DNA of 6,203 nucleotides from an uncultured Lachnospiraceae bacterium (GCA_905236585.1 CAJOQZ010000090.1:1-6203); one strand, 5' to 3'. Shown: positions 1-6,203, counted from the first letter of the stretch. Numbers and translations: made by a program. The notes: generated by a model not told the origin, from the letters alone.

Positions 1-101
1 GAGGAGAAGATCAGTTTTTCACGGATGACGTTTCCGCATCAGTTGATGCGCGTCATATTTACGGAACAGTTATATCGGGCGTTTCGGATTATGCGAAATG
101 A
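1..101 (+). CDS. 3' end of an upstream gene, possibly sporulation protein YqfD
   Basis: Only the C-terminal 32 residues are in the window, in the frame whose full codons begin at base 3, with a TGA stop at 99-101. About half of the codons in this frame start with G, as in the downstream genes, while the competing open frame (codons from base 1, stop 115-117) has few G-starting codons and an unusual composition. I therefore prefer the frame ending at 101. The tail contains DDVSASVDARHIYGTVI, which looks like closing beta strands. In clostridia the gene before phoH is commonly yqfD, whose end also has a V-x(3)-V-D...GT strand pattern. The match is too short to be a real identification; the name is inference from gene order. 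The stop lies 28 bases before the phoH start codon. Confidence 0.45.
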   Translation, partial: GEDQFFTDDVSASVDARHIYGTVISGVSDYAK

Positions 102-118
102 GCCATACCATAAATAAC

Positions 119-122
119 AGGA
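119..122 (+). promoter_or_regulatory. Ribosome binding site for the TTG-started phoH
   Basis: The AGGA core lies 7 bases before the TTG at 130. An in-frame TAA at 115-117 excludes any start further upstream, and the next in-frame ATG is about 90 codons downstream, inside the conserved protein. This site therefore fixes TTG as the start. Confidence 0.6.
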
Positions 123-129
123 AAAAGAT

Positions 130-1125
130 TTGGAAAACGAAGAACTAAAACTACAGATACCGACATCGGATATCGGCAATGTATTTGGACAATTTGATAA
201 TAATGTTAAGTTGATCGAGCGGGGGCTTCATGTAAAATGTATCGTCCGCGGGGATGATGTCAAGATCATCGGCGAACCGGCGAATGTGAAAGCCGCAAAT
301 GATGTCCTTGCGGAACTGATCGCCCTTTCCAAACGGGGTAATCCGATCACGGAGCAGGAAGTCAGTTACGCGCTTTCCATTAAGGAGAATCTGAATCAGC
401 ATCCGATGATTTCCATGGACAGCGAGCGGATCGCACATACTACGAGCGGCAAGCCGATCAAGCCGAAGACCATCGGGCAAAAAACATATGTCGATGCGAT
501 TCGCGAAAAGATGATCGTATTCGGGATAGGTCCGGCGGGAACGGGCAAGACGTATCTTGCAATGGCAATGGCGATTTCCGCGTTTCAGAGAGGAGATGTG
601 CAGAAGATCATTTTGACGCGTCCGGCGATTGAAGCCGGGGAAAAACTGGGCTTTTTGCCTGGCGATCTACAGAGCAAGGTCGACCCTTATTTACGGCCGC
701 TATATGACGCATTGTATCAGATTATGGGGGCGGAAAGTTTTCTTAAGAATATGGAAAAGGGGCTGATCGAAGTCGCGCCGCTTGCGTATATGAGGGGAAG
801 GACGCTTGACAATGCGTTTATCATCTTAGATGAAGCGCAGAATACGACGCCGGCGCAGATGAAGATGTTTTTAACCCGGATTGGATTCGGTTCAAAGGCT
901 GTTATTACGGGGGATGATACGCAAAAAGATCTCCCCCATGACATGGCGTCAGGTCTGGATGTGGCAAGGAGGGTTCTGTCTAAGGTAGAAGATATCGCCT
1001 TTGTGACGTTTACGGGCAAAGACGTGGTACGGCATCCGCTTGTGCAAAAAATTGTAAATGCATACGAAGAATACGAAGCAAGGCTAAAAAAGCCGGGGAA
1101 ATACGATAAAAAGGAGTCGCGATAG
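130..1125 (+). CDS. phoH: PhoH/YbeZ family P-loop ATPase
   Basis: This is a cytoplasmic nucleotide-binding protein of the PhoH-like (YbeZ) family, 331 residues, which is a normal family length. Residues about 10-70 form a small KH-like N-terminal region (around GNVFGQFDNNVKLIERG). The ATPase core follows: Walker A GPAGTGKT at 134-141, the family motif TRPAIEAGEKLGFLPGDL at 163-180, Walker B IILDEAQN at 231-238, and the ITGDDTQKDLP motif at 259-269. The tail after 310 is charged and Lys/Glu-rich. In other bacteria YbeZ works with the endoribonuclease YbeY in rRNA maturation and ribosome quality control and is thought to act as an RNA helicase-like ATPase; the ybeY gene lies one gene downstream here, which supports that role. 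Translation starts on TTG with AGGA 7 bases upstream. The TAG stop overlaps the next GTG start by one base. The family is certain; the precise biochemical role is inferred. Confidence 0.95.
   Translation: MENEELKLQIPTSDIGNVFGQFDNNVKLIERGLHVKCIVRGDDVKIIGEPANVKAANDVLAELIALSKRGNPITEQEVSYALSIKENLNQHPMISMDSERIAHTTSGKPIKPKTIGQKTYVDAIREKMIVFGIGPAGTGKTYLAMAMAISAFQRGDVQKIILTRPAIEAGEKLGFLPGDLQSKVDPYLRPLYDALYQIMGAESFLKNMEKGLIEVAPLAYMRGRTLDNAFIILDEAQNTTPAQMKMFLTRIGFGSKAVITGDDTQKDLPHDMASGLDVARRVLSKVEDIAFVTFTGKDVVRHPLVQKIVNAYEEYEARLKKPGKYDKKESR
1111..1116 (+). promoter_or_regulatory. Strong ribosome binding site for the GTG-started membrane protein
   Basis: AAGGAG lies 8 bases before the GTG at 1125, inside the last codons of phoH. 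It supports the GTG start that overlaps the phoH TAG stop (TAGTG). Confidence 0.75.
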
Positions 1126-2318
1126 TGGAAGAACTTGCGGAACCGAAAATCTCAAACCGGCGTTTGGTCTATGTGGTGGCAATATATCTGTTGTTCCTGT
1201 TCGGAACCTTGTTTTTGGCGTTGCAGAATCAGATTCTGATTGACGAGATATTATGTGCGCTTCTGTTTGATGTGATCATTTTAAGCGTTTTGTTTATCAC
1301 CATGATCCGCAAACGGGTGACGAACCGCTTATCCTATGCGGGGATGAGTTACCGGCGGCTGTTCGTCTATCTGCTGATCGGCTGGATTGTCACGGCGGCG
1401 GGGATCTATCTTCCGGAATTTATGACGCCGTTTGCGTTTGTCGTATACATTTTGGCGTCTCATTTGGATGACGTCCTTACTATGGGGATCGCCCTGTATT
1501 TTAACTGCATGTTCTGCCTGTTGTGCGGAACGTCCATGTACGTGTTATATTGTTATTATCTGGTGATCCTTGTCAACTCATTTTTGGCGCAGTATCTGAA
1601 GAACAAGAACAAGTCGTTTTTTGTATTTGCATATGCTTGCGTATTAGCCGTGAATTTTTTCCTGCCGATTGCGTTTTCCTATTTTATCTATGCGAAAGTG
1701 GCGCAGACGACGGTGCTTTACGCGGCGGTATATGCCCTGCTTTTGGTGCTGTTTGTCTGGCTTTTGTATCCGGCGCTCCTTCGGATGGATGACAAGGCGA
1801 ATCAGACGGCGTATGAGATTTTATTGGATGATGAGTATGCGCTTGTTGCGGATTTGCAGCGTTATTCCATGGCGGAGTATTTACATGCGAGACGGGTGTC
1901 GGAATTGTCGTCCGAATGTGCCGCGGAAATTGACGCGAACGAATTAGCCTGTGCGTGCGGCGGATTGTATTACCGCATGGGAAAAATGCTCGGAGAGCCG
2001 TCGATAAAAAATGCGGTCATTATGGCGACGAATCACTGTTTTCCGCCGGAAGTGATCGCGATACTGGCTGAGTTTGAAGGGAAGGAACGCTTGCCGCAAA
2101 GCCCGGAATCCGCCATCGTTCAGATGGTGGATGCGCTGGTGACGCGGCTGGAACTTATGGATAAGAATACCATGTCAAGTTCATGGAATCAGGATATGCT
2201 GATCTATCAGACGTTGAACGAATTTTCCAATGCCGGCATGTATGACGAGGCGGGACTGTCCATGAACCAATTCCTGCGCATCCGGGAAAAACTGGTGCAG
2301 GAGGGGATTACGGTATGA
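1125..2318 (+). CDS. Polytopic membrane protein with a degenerate PgpH-type HD domain
   Basis: The 397-residue protein has about seven hydrophobic segments (roughly residues 15-33, 39-60, 78-97, 101-118, 122-155 possibly as two, 164-190, 194-217) followed by a cytoplasmic domain at about 218-397. I read the cytoplasmic part as a PgpH/YqfF-type HD domain. HARRVSELSSECAAEIDAN (254-272) lines up without gaps with the family's first-histidine helix, and GGLYYRMGKM (279-288) lines up with the usual G-x-x-YHDIGK(M/L). The dyad His-Asp is replaced by Tyr283-Arg284, and the later HHG by Phe317-Glu318-Gly319. First His254 and terminal Asp336 (MVDALV) are kept. The C-terminal helices (GMYDEAGLSMNQFLRIREKL) also fit the family. 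The large extracellular domain normally after TM1 is absent. PgpH degrades cyclic-di-AMP in Firmicutes; this copy is unlikely to hydrolyse it by the normal metal-dependent route. Its position between phoH and ybeY is the usual one for yqfF/pgpH. It starts on GTG and its stop overlaps the ybeY ATG (ATGA). The homology is my reading by eye; a distinct membrane family remains possible. Confidence 0.72.
   Translation: MEELAEPKISNRRLVYVVAIYLLFLFGTLFLALQNQILIDEILCALLFDVIILSVLFITMIRKRVTNRLSYAGMSYRRLFVYLLIGWIVTAAGIYLPEFMTPFAFVVYILASHLDDVLTMGIALYFNCMFCLLCGTSMYVLYCYYLVILVNSFLAQYLKNKNKSFFVFAYACVLAVNFFLPIAFSYFIYAKVAQTTVLYAAVYALLLVLFVWLLYPALLRMDDKANQTAYEILLDDEYALVADLQRYSMAEYLHARRVSELSSECAAEIDANELACACGGLYYRMGKMLGEPSIKNAVIMATNHCFPPEVIAILAEFEGKERLPQSPESAIVQMVDALVTRLELMDKNTMSSSWNQDMLIYQTLNEFSNAGMYDEAGLSMNQFLRIREKLVQEGITV
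2299..2304 (+). promoter_or_regulatory. Ribosome binding site for ybeY
   Basis: AGGAGG lies 10 bases before the ATG at 2315, inside the 3' end of the membrane-protein gene. It supports independent initiation of ybeY in addition to coupling through the ATGA overlap. Confidence 0.7.
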
Positions 2319-2806
2319 CTCTTTTGTTTGAATACGAAACGGAATACACGTTTCCCTTTGATATGGAAGCGGCTGCAAAAGAGGTTATCGCCGAGGCTCT
2401 GCGGCAAGAGGGCGTCGACGATGCATGTGAGATATCGCTGACTTTTACGGATGATGCCGGGATCATGGAATTAAATGCATCCTTTCGCGATATCCATAAG
2501 CCGACAGATGTTCTGTCTTTTCCCATGATCGATTATGACGGAAGATATGCCGGGGAATATGAATTTTTGGAGCAGGATAAGAATCCCGATACGGGAGACG
2601 TCCTGCTTGGGGATATCGTCCTTTCCTTAGAGCGGGTGGCGGCACAGGCATCCGAATATGGACATTCCCCCAAAAGGGAATTTGCATTTTTGATCGCACA
2701 CAGTATGCTGCATTTGTTCGGCTACGATCATATGAGCGACGACGAACGAGAATTGATGGAAGAGAAGCAGGAGCGGATTTTATCGGCTCTTTCGATTACG
2801 AGATGA
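2315..2806 (+). CDS. ybeY: Endoribonuclease YbeY, rRNA maturation factor
   Basis: This is a 163-residue member of the UPF0054/YbeY family, a single-domain cytoplasmic metallo-endoribonuclease involved in 16S rRNA 3'-end maturation and 70S ribosome quality control. The zinc-binding H-x3-H-x5-H signature is intact as HSMLHLFGYDH, with His129, His133 and His139. The family blocks TDVLSFP (64-70) and LGDIVLS (98-104) are present, as is the N-terminal region leading to LNASFRDIHKPTDV. The length is typical for Firmicute YbeY. The start ATG overlaps the previous stop (ATGA), and the TGA stop overlaps the next ATG in the same way, so it is coupled on both sides. The nearby phoH/ybeZ-type gene encodes its usual functional partner. 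No key residue is missing. Confidence 0.95.
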   Translation: MTLLFEYETEYTFPFDMEAAAKEVIAEALRQEGVDDACEISLTFTDDAGIMELNASFRDIHKPTDVLSFPMIDYDGRYAGEYEFLEQDKNPDTGDVLLGDIVLSLERVAAQASEYGHSPKREFAFLIAHSMLHLFGYDHMSDDERELMEEKQERILSALSITR

Positions 2807-4485
2807 ACAGTACGAGCAGATCCGAACAAGACAATTCGATTTCAAAGAGCGATACTGCCTTTTTGATGCAGGGGTCGCTGCTTGCGATTGCCTCGATCAT
2901 CAGCCGGGTAGTCGGTCTTTTGTACCGTCTGCCCATGACGGCGATTATCGGAAAGCGTGGCAACGATTTTTACGGAACAGCGTTTGAAATTTATAATATT
3001 ATGCTGATCATCTCGTCGTATTCGATTCCGCTTGCCGTTTCCAAACTTGTTGCGGCGCGGGTTGCACGAAAAGAAATGAAAAACGCGCTGCGCGTATTAA
3101 AAGGGGCGCTTGTTTTTGCGACGATTTCTGGAGGAACTGCGGCGCTTGTGATGTGGTTTTTTGCGGACTATTTTACCGGAACGGTCTTAAAAACGCCGTT
3201 GGCGTCGATTGCGCTTCGGGTGCTTTCTCCGGTGGTATTTATTGTTGCGATTCTGGGCGTTTTACGGGGATTTTTCCAAGGCTTAAATACGATGCTGCCA
3301 TCTGCGCTGTCGCAGGTGATCGAACAGATCATCAACGCGATTGTCAGCGTCGTGGCGGCGTTTATATTAGTGGATTACGGCAGCCGTGCAGGGGCGGTGC
3401 TGCTTGATCCCGACGGGTATCGCGCGGCTTACGGCGCGGCGGGAGGAACGCTGGGTACGGCGGCGGGAGCGTTTGCCGCCCTCCTTGTCATGCTGGTGAT
3501 TCTCTTTTTGTACCGAAAAAAACTTAAGCGGCGCATATTGCGGGATCATTCAAAAAGACGGATACCCTACCTTTCTTTGGCAGGACTTCTCATCATCACA
3601 ATTATTCCGGTGCTGCTTTCTACGACGCTTTACAATGTGGGGAGCATCATCAATCAGGGGATTTTCAAAAATATTGCGTTTATGCAAAAATACGACCCCA
3701 AACAGGTGTCCGAATGGTGGGGCGTTTTTGCCGGGCAGTATCATGTGCTGATCAATGTGCCAATCTCGATTGCTTCGGCGCTGGCTGCGTCAAGCGTTCC
3801 GTCGCTTACGACCTCATTCCATGAGGGCGATATACCGAAGGTCAAGCGGCAGATAGTTACGGCGACGCGCTTTATTATGATCATCGCTTTTCCCTGTACG
3901 GTGGGGATGGCGGTTTTAGGCGGTCCGATCATGATGCTTTTATTCTCCGATTTTGACAGGTCTTCGGCAATCATGATGACGGTAGGTTCCGCAGCGGTGC
4001 TGTTTTTTTCCTTATCGACGCTTACCAATGGTCTTTTGCAGGGAATCGACCGTATGCGGATTCCGGTTATAAATGCTGCAATATCCCTTCTTTTACAGAC
4101 CGTTTTGCTTGTCGTTTTGATGATGGGATTTCATTTGCATATTTATGCGGTGGTAATCGCAAATGCCTTTTACGGCTTGTCCATGTGCGTCCTTAACGGG
4201 CATGCAGTACGAAAATATGCGAAAACGAAAACGAACATCCGGCGGACATATTTAATTCCGCTGGAAGCCTCCGTCGTGATGGGAATATTCGTTTACATAA
4301 CCTATCATCTGCTGCATACACTGACGCGTTCGAATGCGATATCATGTGTTGCCGGAATCGTTGTCGGTGTTTTTGTGTATTTTGTCGTTCTGCTTATTAT
4401 GCGGGGCGTCACGGAGTACGAACTGAAGGCGTTTCCGAAAGGCGAATACTTGGTTGCAATCGCAAAAAAAATGCGTCTGATGTAG
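2803..4485 (+). CDS. SpoVB/YtgP-type lipid-linked precursor flippase (MOP superfamily)
   Basis: This is a 560-residue integral membrane protein with about 14 hydrophobic helices, near residues 20-42, 57-80, 97-121, 134-157, 167-191, 215-237, 255-280, 305-330, 352-380, 388-410, 420-443, 446-466, 483-503 and 512-534. Family landmarks are LMQGSLLAIASIISRVVGLL (21-40), SIPLAVSKLVA (74-84), GFFQGLNTMLPSALSQVIEQ (156-175), the Gly/Ala-rich YGAAGGTLGTAAGAFAAL (210-227) and LLQGIDRMRIP (411-421). These place it in the polysaccharide-biosynthesis/SpoVB-YtgP branch of the MOP superfamily. B. subtilis YtgP of this branch is a MurJ-type lipid II flippase and SpoVB acts in spore cortex synthesis. I cannot say from sequence which role applies, so I give no symbol. 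The start overlaps the ybeY stop (ATGA) and has no clear Shine-Dalgarno within 15 bases; the nearest purine-rich site, CAGGAG at 2768-2773, is too far. Translation is therefore probably by coupling to ybeY. Confidence 0.88.
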   Translation: MNSTSRSEQDNSISKSDTAFLMQGSLLAIASIISRVVGLLYRLPMTAIIGKRGNDFYGTAFEIYNIMLIISSYSIPLAVSKLVAARVARKEMKNALRVLKGALVFATISGGTAALVMWFFADYFTGTVLKTPLASIALRVLSPVVFIVAILGVLRGFFQGLNTMLPSALSQVIEQIINAIVSVVAAFILVDYGSRAGAVLLDPDGYRAAYGAAGGTLGTAAGAFAALLVMLVILFLYRKKLKRRILRDHSKRRIPYLSLAGLLIITIIPVLLSTTLYNVGSIINQGIFKNIAFMQKYDPKQVSEWWGVFAGQYHVLINVPISIASALAASSVPSLTTSFHEGDIPKVKRQIVTATRFIMIIAFPCTVGMAVLGGPIMMLLFSDFDRSSAIMMTVGSAAVLFFSLSTLTNGLLQGIDRMRIPVINAAISLLLQTVLLVVLMMGFHLHIYAVVIANAFYGLSMCVLNGHAVRKYAKTKTNIRRTYLIPLEASVVMGIFVYITYHLLHTLTRSNAISCVAGIVVGVFVYFVVLLIMRGVTEYELKAFPKGEYLVAIAKKMRLM

Positions 4486-4489
4486 GGGA
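4484..4489 (+). promoter_or_regulatory. Ribosome binding site deciding the start of the BaiN-like flavoprotein
   Basis: AGGGGA sits over the flippase stop codon. It directly abuts the ATG at 4490 (no spacer) but lies 12 bases before the ATG at 4502. The spacing favours 4502, although re-initiation after the flippase stop could also use 4490. Confidence 0.5.
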
Positions 4490-4501
4490 ATGGGAAAAAA
4501 G

Positions 4502-5761
4502 ATGCCATATGATGTTGCCGTGATCGGGGGCGGAGCCGCAGGGATTCCGGCGGCGCTTTACGCAAAAGAGGCAGGATGCGACGTCGTCATCATAGAAAAG
4601 AATCCGCTTCTCGCAAAAAAGATCCTTTCCACCGGGAACGGACGCTGTAATTTTACGAATGACAGAATGGATGCGGAATGCTATTATTCCAATGACGCGG
4701 ATTGTATTCCGGGCATTTTGGCAGATTACGATACTGCCGCAGCCGTTCATTTTTTTGATCGCCTCGGAATCGTTTCGAGGAGGACGACGGACGGATATTA
4801 CTATCCGTACTCGAATCGTGCGAAAGACGTGCGGGGCGCTATGGAGGCGGCGGTCAGATGCGGGGGTGTTGCCGTTCGTCTGCAAACGACAGTGACAGAG
4901 GTATTATCCGGCGAGAACAACGCGTTTTTAATTCGGATGAAAGATTTAGGCGGCAACATTTCGGAAACGACGGCAAAATGCTGTATTCTCTCAACCGGCG
5001 GCAAAGCAGCGCCGAAAAGCGGCAGCACCGGAGACGGTTACAAAATTGCCGAAGCATTCGGACATACGATGGTACGAACCGTTCCGGCGTTGGTACGGCT
5101 GACCTGCAAAGGAAAATCTCTGCGGCGTCTGGCGGGACTACGCGCACGGGCGACGGTTCATTTGTTCATAGACGGACAGGAAGCGCGGCAGGAATACGGA
5201 GAAGTGCAGTTTAACGCCGACGGTTTGTCGGGGATTCCGGTCATGTCTTTAAGCCGTCTTGCGTTAGGGGCGTTGGCGGAGAAAAAAGATGCGATAATTA
5301 CTTTGGATGTATTTCCGCCGGAATATGTCGAAGAAGAAAAAAGAAAACTGCTAGAGGATCTGCTGTATCGATACGGTTTGGGGAAAACCTTAGACGAAGC
5401 GTTGAACGGGCTTATGGCGGAGTCATTGACGGATGCCGTCTTATCGGCGGCAGGATTAAATGGAGAGACAGAAGCGGCAAAGACGCGTCCGTCGGATGTT
5501 TTTCGGCTCTATCAGGCGATGTGTTCGCTTGCCTTTCCGGTGACCGGCTCAAAGGGATATGATGCGGCGCAGACTACAGCGGGGGGCGTTCCCTTACGGG
5601 AAATCGATCCACGGACGTTTGCGTCAAAGAAAAAAATCGGACTTTACCTATGCGGCGAACTACTTGACGTCGACGGGATCTGCGGCGGTTATAACCTGCA
5701 TTTTGCGTGGGCGAGCGGTACGGCGGCGGGCATTGCCGCGGCAAAGAGGGTGATGGGTTGA
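4502..5761 (+). CDS. BaiN/HI0933/YtfP-family FAD-dependent oxidoreductase
   Basis: This is a soluble flavoprotein of the HI0933/BaiN family, also annotated as aminoacetone-oxidase-family FAD-binding enzyme. Numbering from 4502 (419 residues): the Rossmann FAD motif GGGAAG is at 9-14, just after MPYDVAVI, with the ribose-binding Glu at 32. The family hallmark TGNGRCNFTN follows at 44-53. STGG at 164-167 is followed by SGSTGDGY. The central inserted domain holds GLSGIP at 241-246. The C-terminal FAD region carries TTAGGV (358-363), CGELLDVDG (384-392) and GGYNL (395-399). All blocks are intact, so it should bind FAD. The in-vivo substrate is not known for most members, and this sequence does not settle it. 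An alternative ATG at 4490 adds MGKK; an in-frame TGA at 4478-4480 excludes anything longer. It lies 16 bases (or 4 from the alternative start) after the flippase. Its stop overlaps the next TTG (TTGA). Confidence 0.92.
   Translation: MPYDVAVIGGGAAGIPAALYAKEAGCDVVIIEKNPLLAKKILSTGNGRCNFTNDRMDAECYYSNDADCIPGILADYDTAAAVHFFDRLGIVSRRTTDGYYYPYSNRAKDVRGAMEAAVRCGGVAVRLQTTVTEVLSGENNAFLIRMKDLGGNISETTAKCCILSTGGKAAPKSGSTGDGYKIAEAFGHTMVRTVPALVRLTCKGKSLRRLAGLRARATVHLFIDGQEARQEYGEVQFNADGLSGIPVMSLSRLALGALAEKKDAIITLDVFPPEYVEEEKRKLLEDLLYRYGLGKTLDEALNGLMAESLTDAVLSAAGLNGETEAAKTRPSDVFRLYQAMCSLAFPVTGSKGYDAAQTTAGGVPLREIDPRTFASKKKIGLYLCGELLDVDGICGGYNLHFAWASGTAAGIAAAKRVMG
5745..5754 (+). promoter_or_regulatory. Ribosome binding site for the TTG-started second flavoprotein
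   Basis: AGAGGGTGAT resembles the extended anti-SD complement AGGAGGTGAT with one difference. GAGGG ends 7 bases before the TTG at 5758. The next in-frame ATG is more than 50 codons downstream, inside the conserved N-terminal domain, so TTG is the supported start. Confidence 0.6.
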
Positions 5762-6203
5762 TCCGAATTGATGAGATAAAAATACCGGCAGAAACATATG
5801 ACAAGAACTCATTGCGCCTTGCTATAGCAAAATGTTTACGCATTCCGCCGGAAGAGATACGGGAAGTTCGTCTGCTGCGCCGTTCCATTGATGCAAGGAA
5901 GAAACCGGCGGTCTATATGGTCTGTTCCGTAGCGGTAGCGACAGAGCGGCAGGAAGATATCTTAGCGAAAGATAAAAAGCACCGCTTTTCGATCTATAAT
6001 AATAAACCGTACCGGATTCCGTCGGTGAAAAAGGCGCAAAAGCCGCCGGTCATTGTCGGTGCGGGACCGGCGGGGCTGTTTGCGGCATATGTGCTTTCTC
6101 AAGCGGGCTTATCTCCCGTTTTAATCGAGCGGGGAGAAGCGGCACAGGAAAGAAAACGGACGGTGGATGCGTTTTTTACAACCGGCCGACTGTTACAGGA
6201 CTC
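5758..6203 (+). CDS. N-terminal part of a COG2509-like FAD-dependent dehydrogenase (partial)
   Basis: The first 148 residues are present, and the frame is still open at the window end. Residues 1-60 form the small N-terminal domain typical of this uncharacterised FAD-dependent dehydrogenase group: IRIDEIKIP at 2-10, then REVRLLRRSIDARKKPAVY at 35-53, including the family's S-I-D-A-R-K-K block. A linker leads to the Rossmann motif VIVGAGPAGLFAA (98-110; GAGPAG at 101-106) with the FAD-ribose Glu at 124 in LIERGE. ERKRTVDAFFTTGRLL (131-146) fits the next conserved block (RG...ER...V..F...G.L). The full protein in this group is several hundred residues long, so most of it, including the C-terminal FAD region, lies outside the window. 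It begins on TTG in a TTGA overlap with the preceding flavoprotein. It is not a duplicate of that neighbour: the N-terminal domain and motifs differ. The substrate is unknown. Confidence 0.85.
   Translation, partial: MIRIDEIKIPAETYDKNSLRLAIAKCLRIPPEEIREVRLLRRSIDARKKPAVYMVCSVAVATERQEDILAKDKKHRFSIYNNKPYRIPSVKKAQKPPVIVGAGPAGLFAAYVLSQAGLSPVLIERGEAAQERKRTVDAFFTTGRLLQD

Noticed and set aside
1..117. Competing open frame at the left edge (codons from base 1, TAA at 115-117) as the tail of the upstream gene
   Set aside because: Its codons rarely begin with G and its composition is unlike the other genes, whereas the frame ending at 101 shows a strong G-first-position bias. The choice is not certain because the segment is short.
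1523..1947. Plus-strand overlapping open frames inside the membrane-protein gene
   Set aside because: Low-complexity Cys/Arg/Trp-rich translations in alternative frames of a gene with clear membrane helices; no ribosome binding site or motif supports them.
3421..3480. GC-rich, repeat-like segment within the flippase gene
   Set aside because: It encodes the Gly/Ala-rich helix start normal for this flippase family (YGAAGGTLGTAAGAF); not a DNA repeat or insertion.
4003..4010. T-run resembling a terminator tail
   Set aside because: It encodes Phe-Phe inside the flippase and I see no GC-rich hairpin before it.
4409..4885. Minus-strand open frame of 158 codons across the flippase/flavoprotein junction
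   Set aside because: It runs antisense to two well-recognised genes, has an Arg/Ser/Pro-rich composition typical of a shadow frame, and shows no motif.
4490..6203. Tandem duplication of one flavoprotein gene
   Set aside because: Only the generic GxGxxG Rossmann motif is shared. The second protein has an extra N-terminal domain of about 95 residues and lacks the TGNGRCN hallmark after its Rossmann motif, so the two belong to different families.

Overview
The window is a compact, entirely plus-strand stretch of a low-to-moderate GC Firmicute chromosome, most likely a clostridial (Lachnospiraceae-like) organism. This rests on three things: the phoH / 7TM-HD-type membrane protein / ybeY gene order, Shine-Dalgarno-rich translation starts with frequent TTG and GTG codons, and a SpoVB/YtgP-type flippase with no Gram-negative features. 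The organism call is inference; no marker gene names the species.

Layout: (1) the last ~33 codons of an upstream gene, possibly yqfD, end at 101. (2) A phoH/ybeZ-type P-loop ATPase starts on TTG at 130. (3) A 397-residue polytopic membrane protein starts on GTG at 1125. Its C-terminal third is recognisable as a PgpH/YqfF-type HD domain that has lost its metal-binding HD dyad. (4) ybeY (rRNA-maturation endoribonuclease) starts at 2315. (5) A 14-TM MOP-superfamily flippase of the SpoVB/YtgP (MurJ-like) group starts at 2803. (6) A BaiN/HI0933/YtfP-family flavoprotein starts at 4502 (or 4490). (7) The N-terminal third of a second, different FAD-dependent dehydrogenase (COG2509-like) starts on TTG at 5758 and runs off the window end.

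Neighbouring genes from phoH onward overlap by 1 or 4 bases or are separated by at most 16 bases. No terminator, promoter, RNA gene, repeat or mobile element is visible, so the whole window reads as one translationally coupled operon. No gene-free stretch exceeds 30 bases.

Functionally, PhoH/YbeZ and YbeY form a known ribosome/rRNA quality-control pair. The 7TM-HD protein occupies the slot where many Firmicutes carry the cyclic-di-AMP phosphodiesterase PgpH. The flippase belongs to cell-wall or spore-wall precursor export. The two flavoproteins have no firmly established role. The most notable item is the degenerate HD protein: it keeps the membrane core, the first HD-domain histidine and the last aspartate, but has no large extracellular sensor domain and carries Tyr-Arg where the His-Asp dyad should be. 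This suggests a pseudoenzyme or ligand-binding remnant in a conserved operon position.
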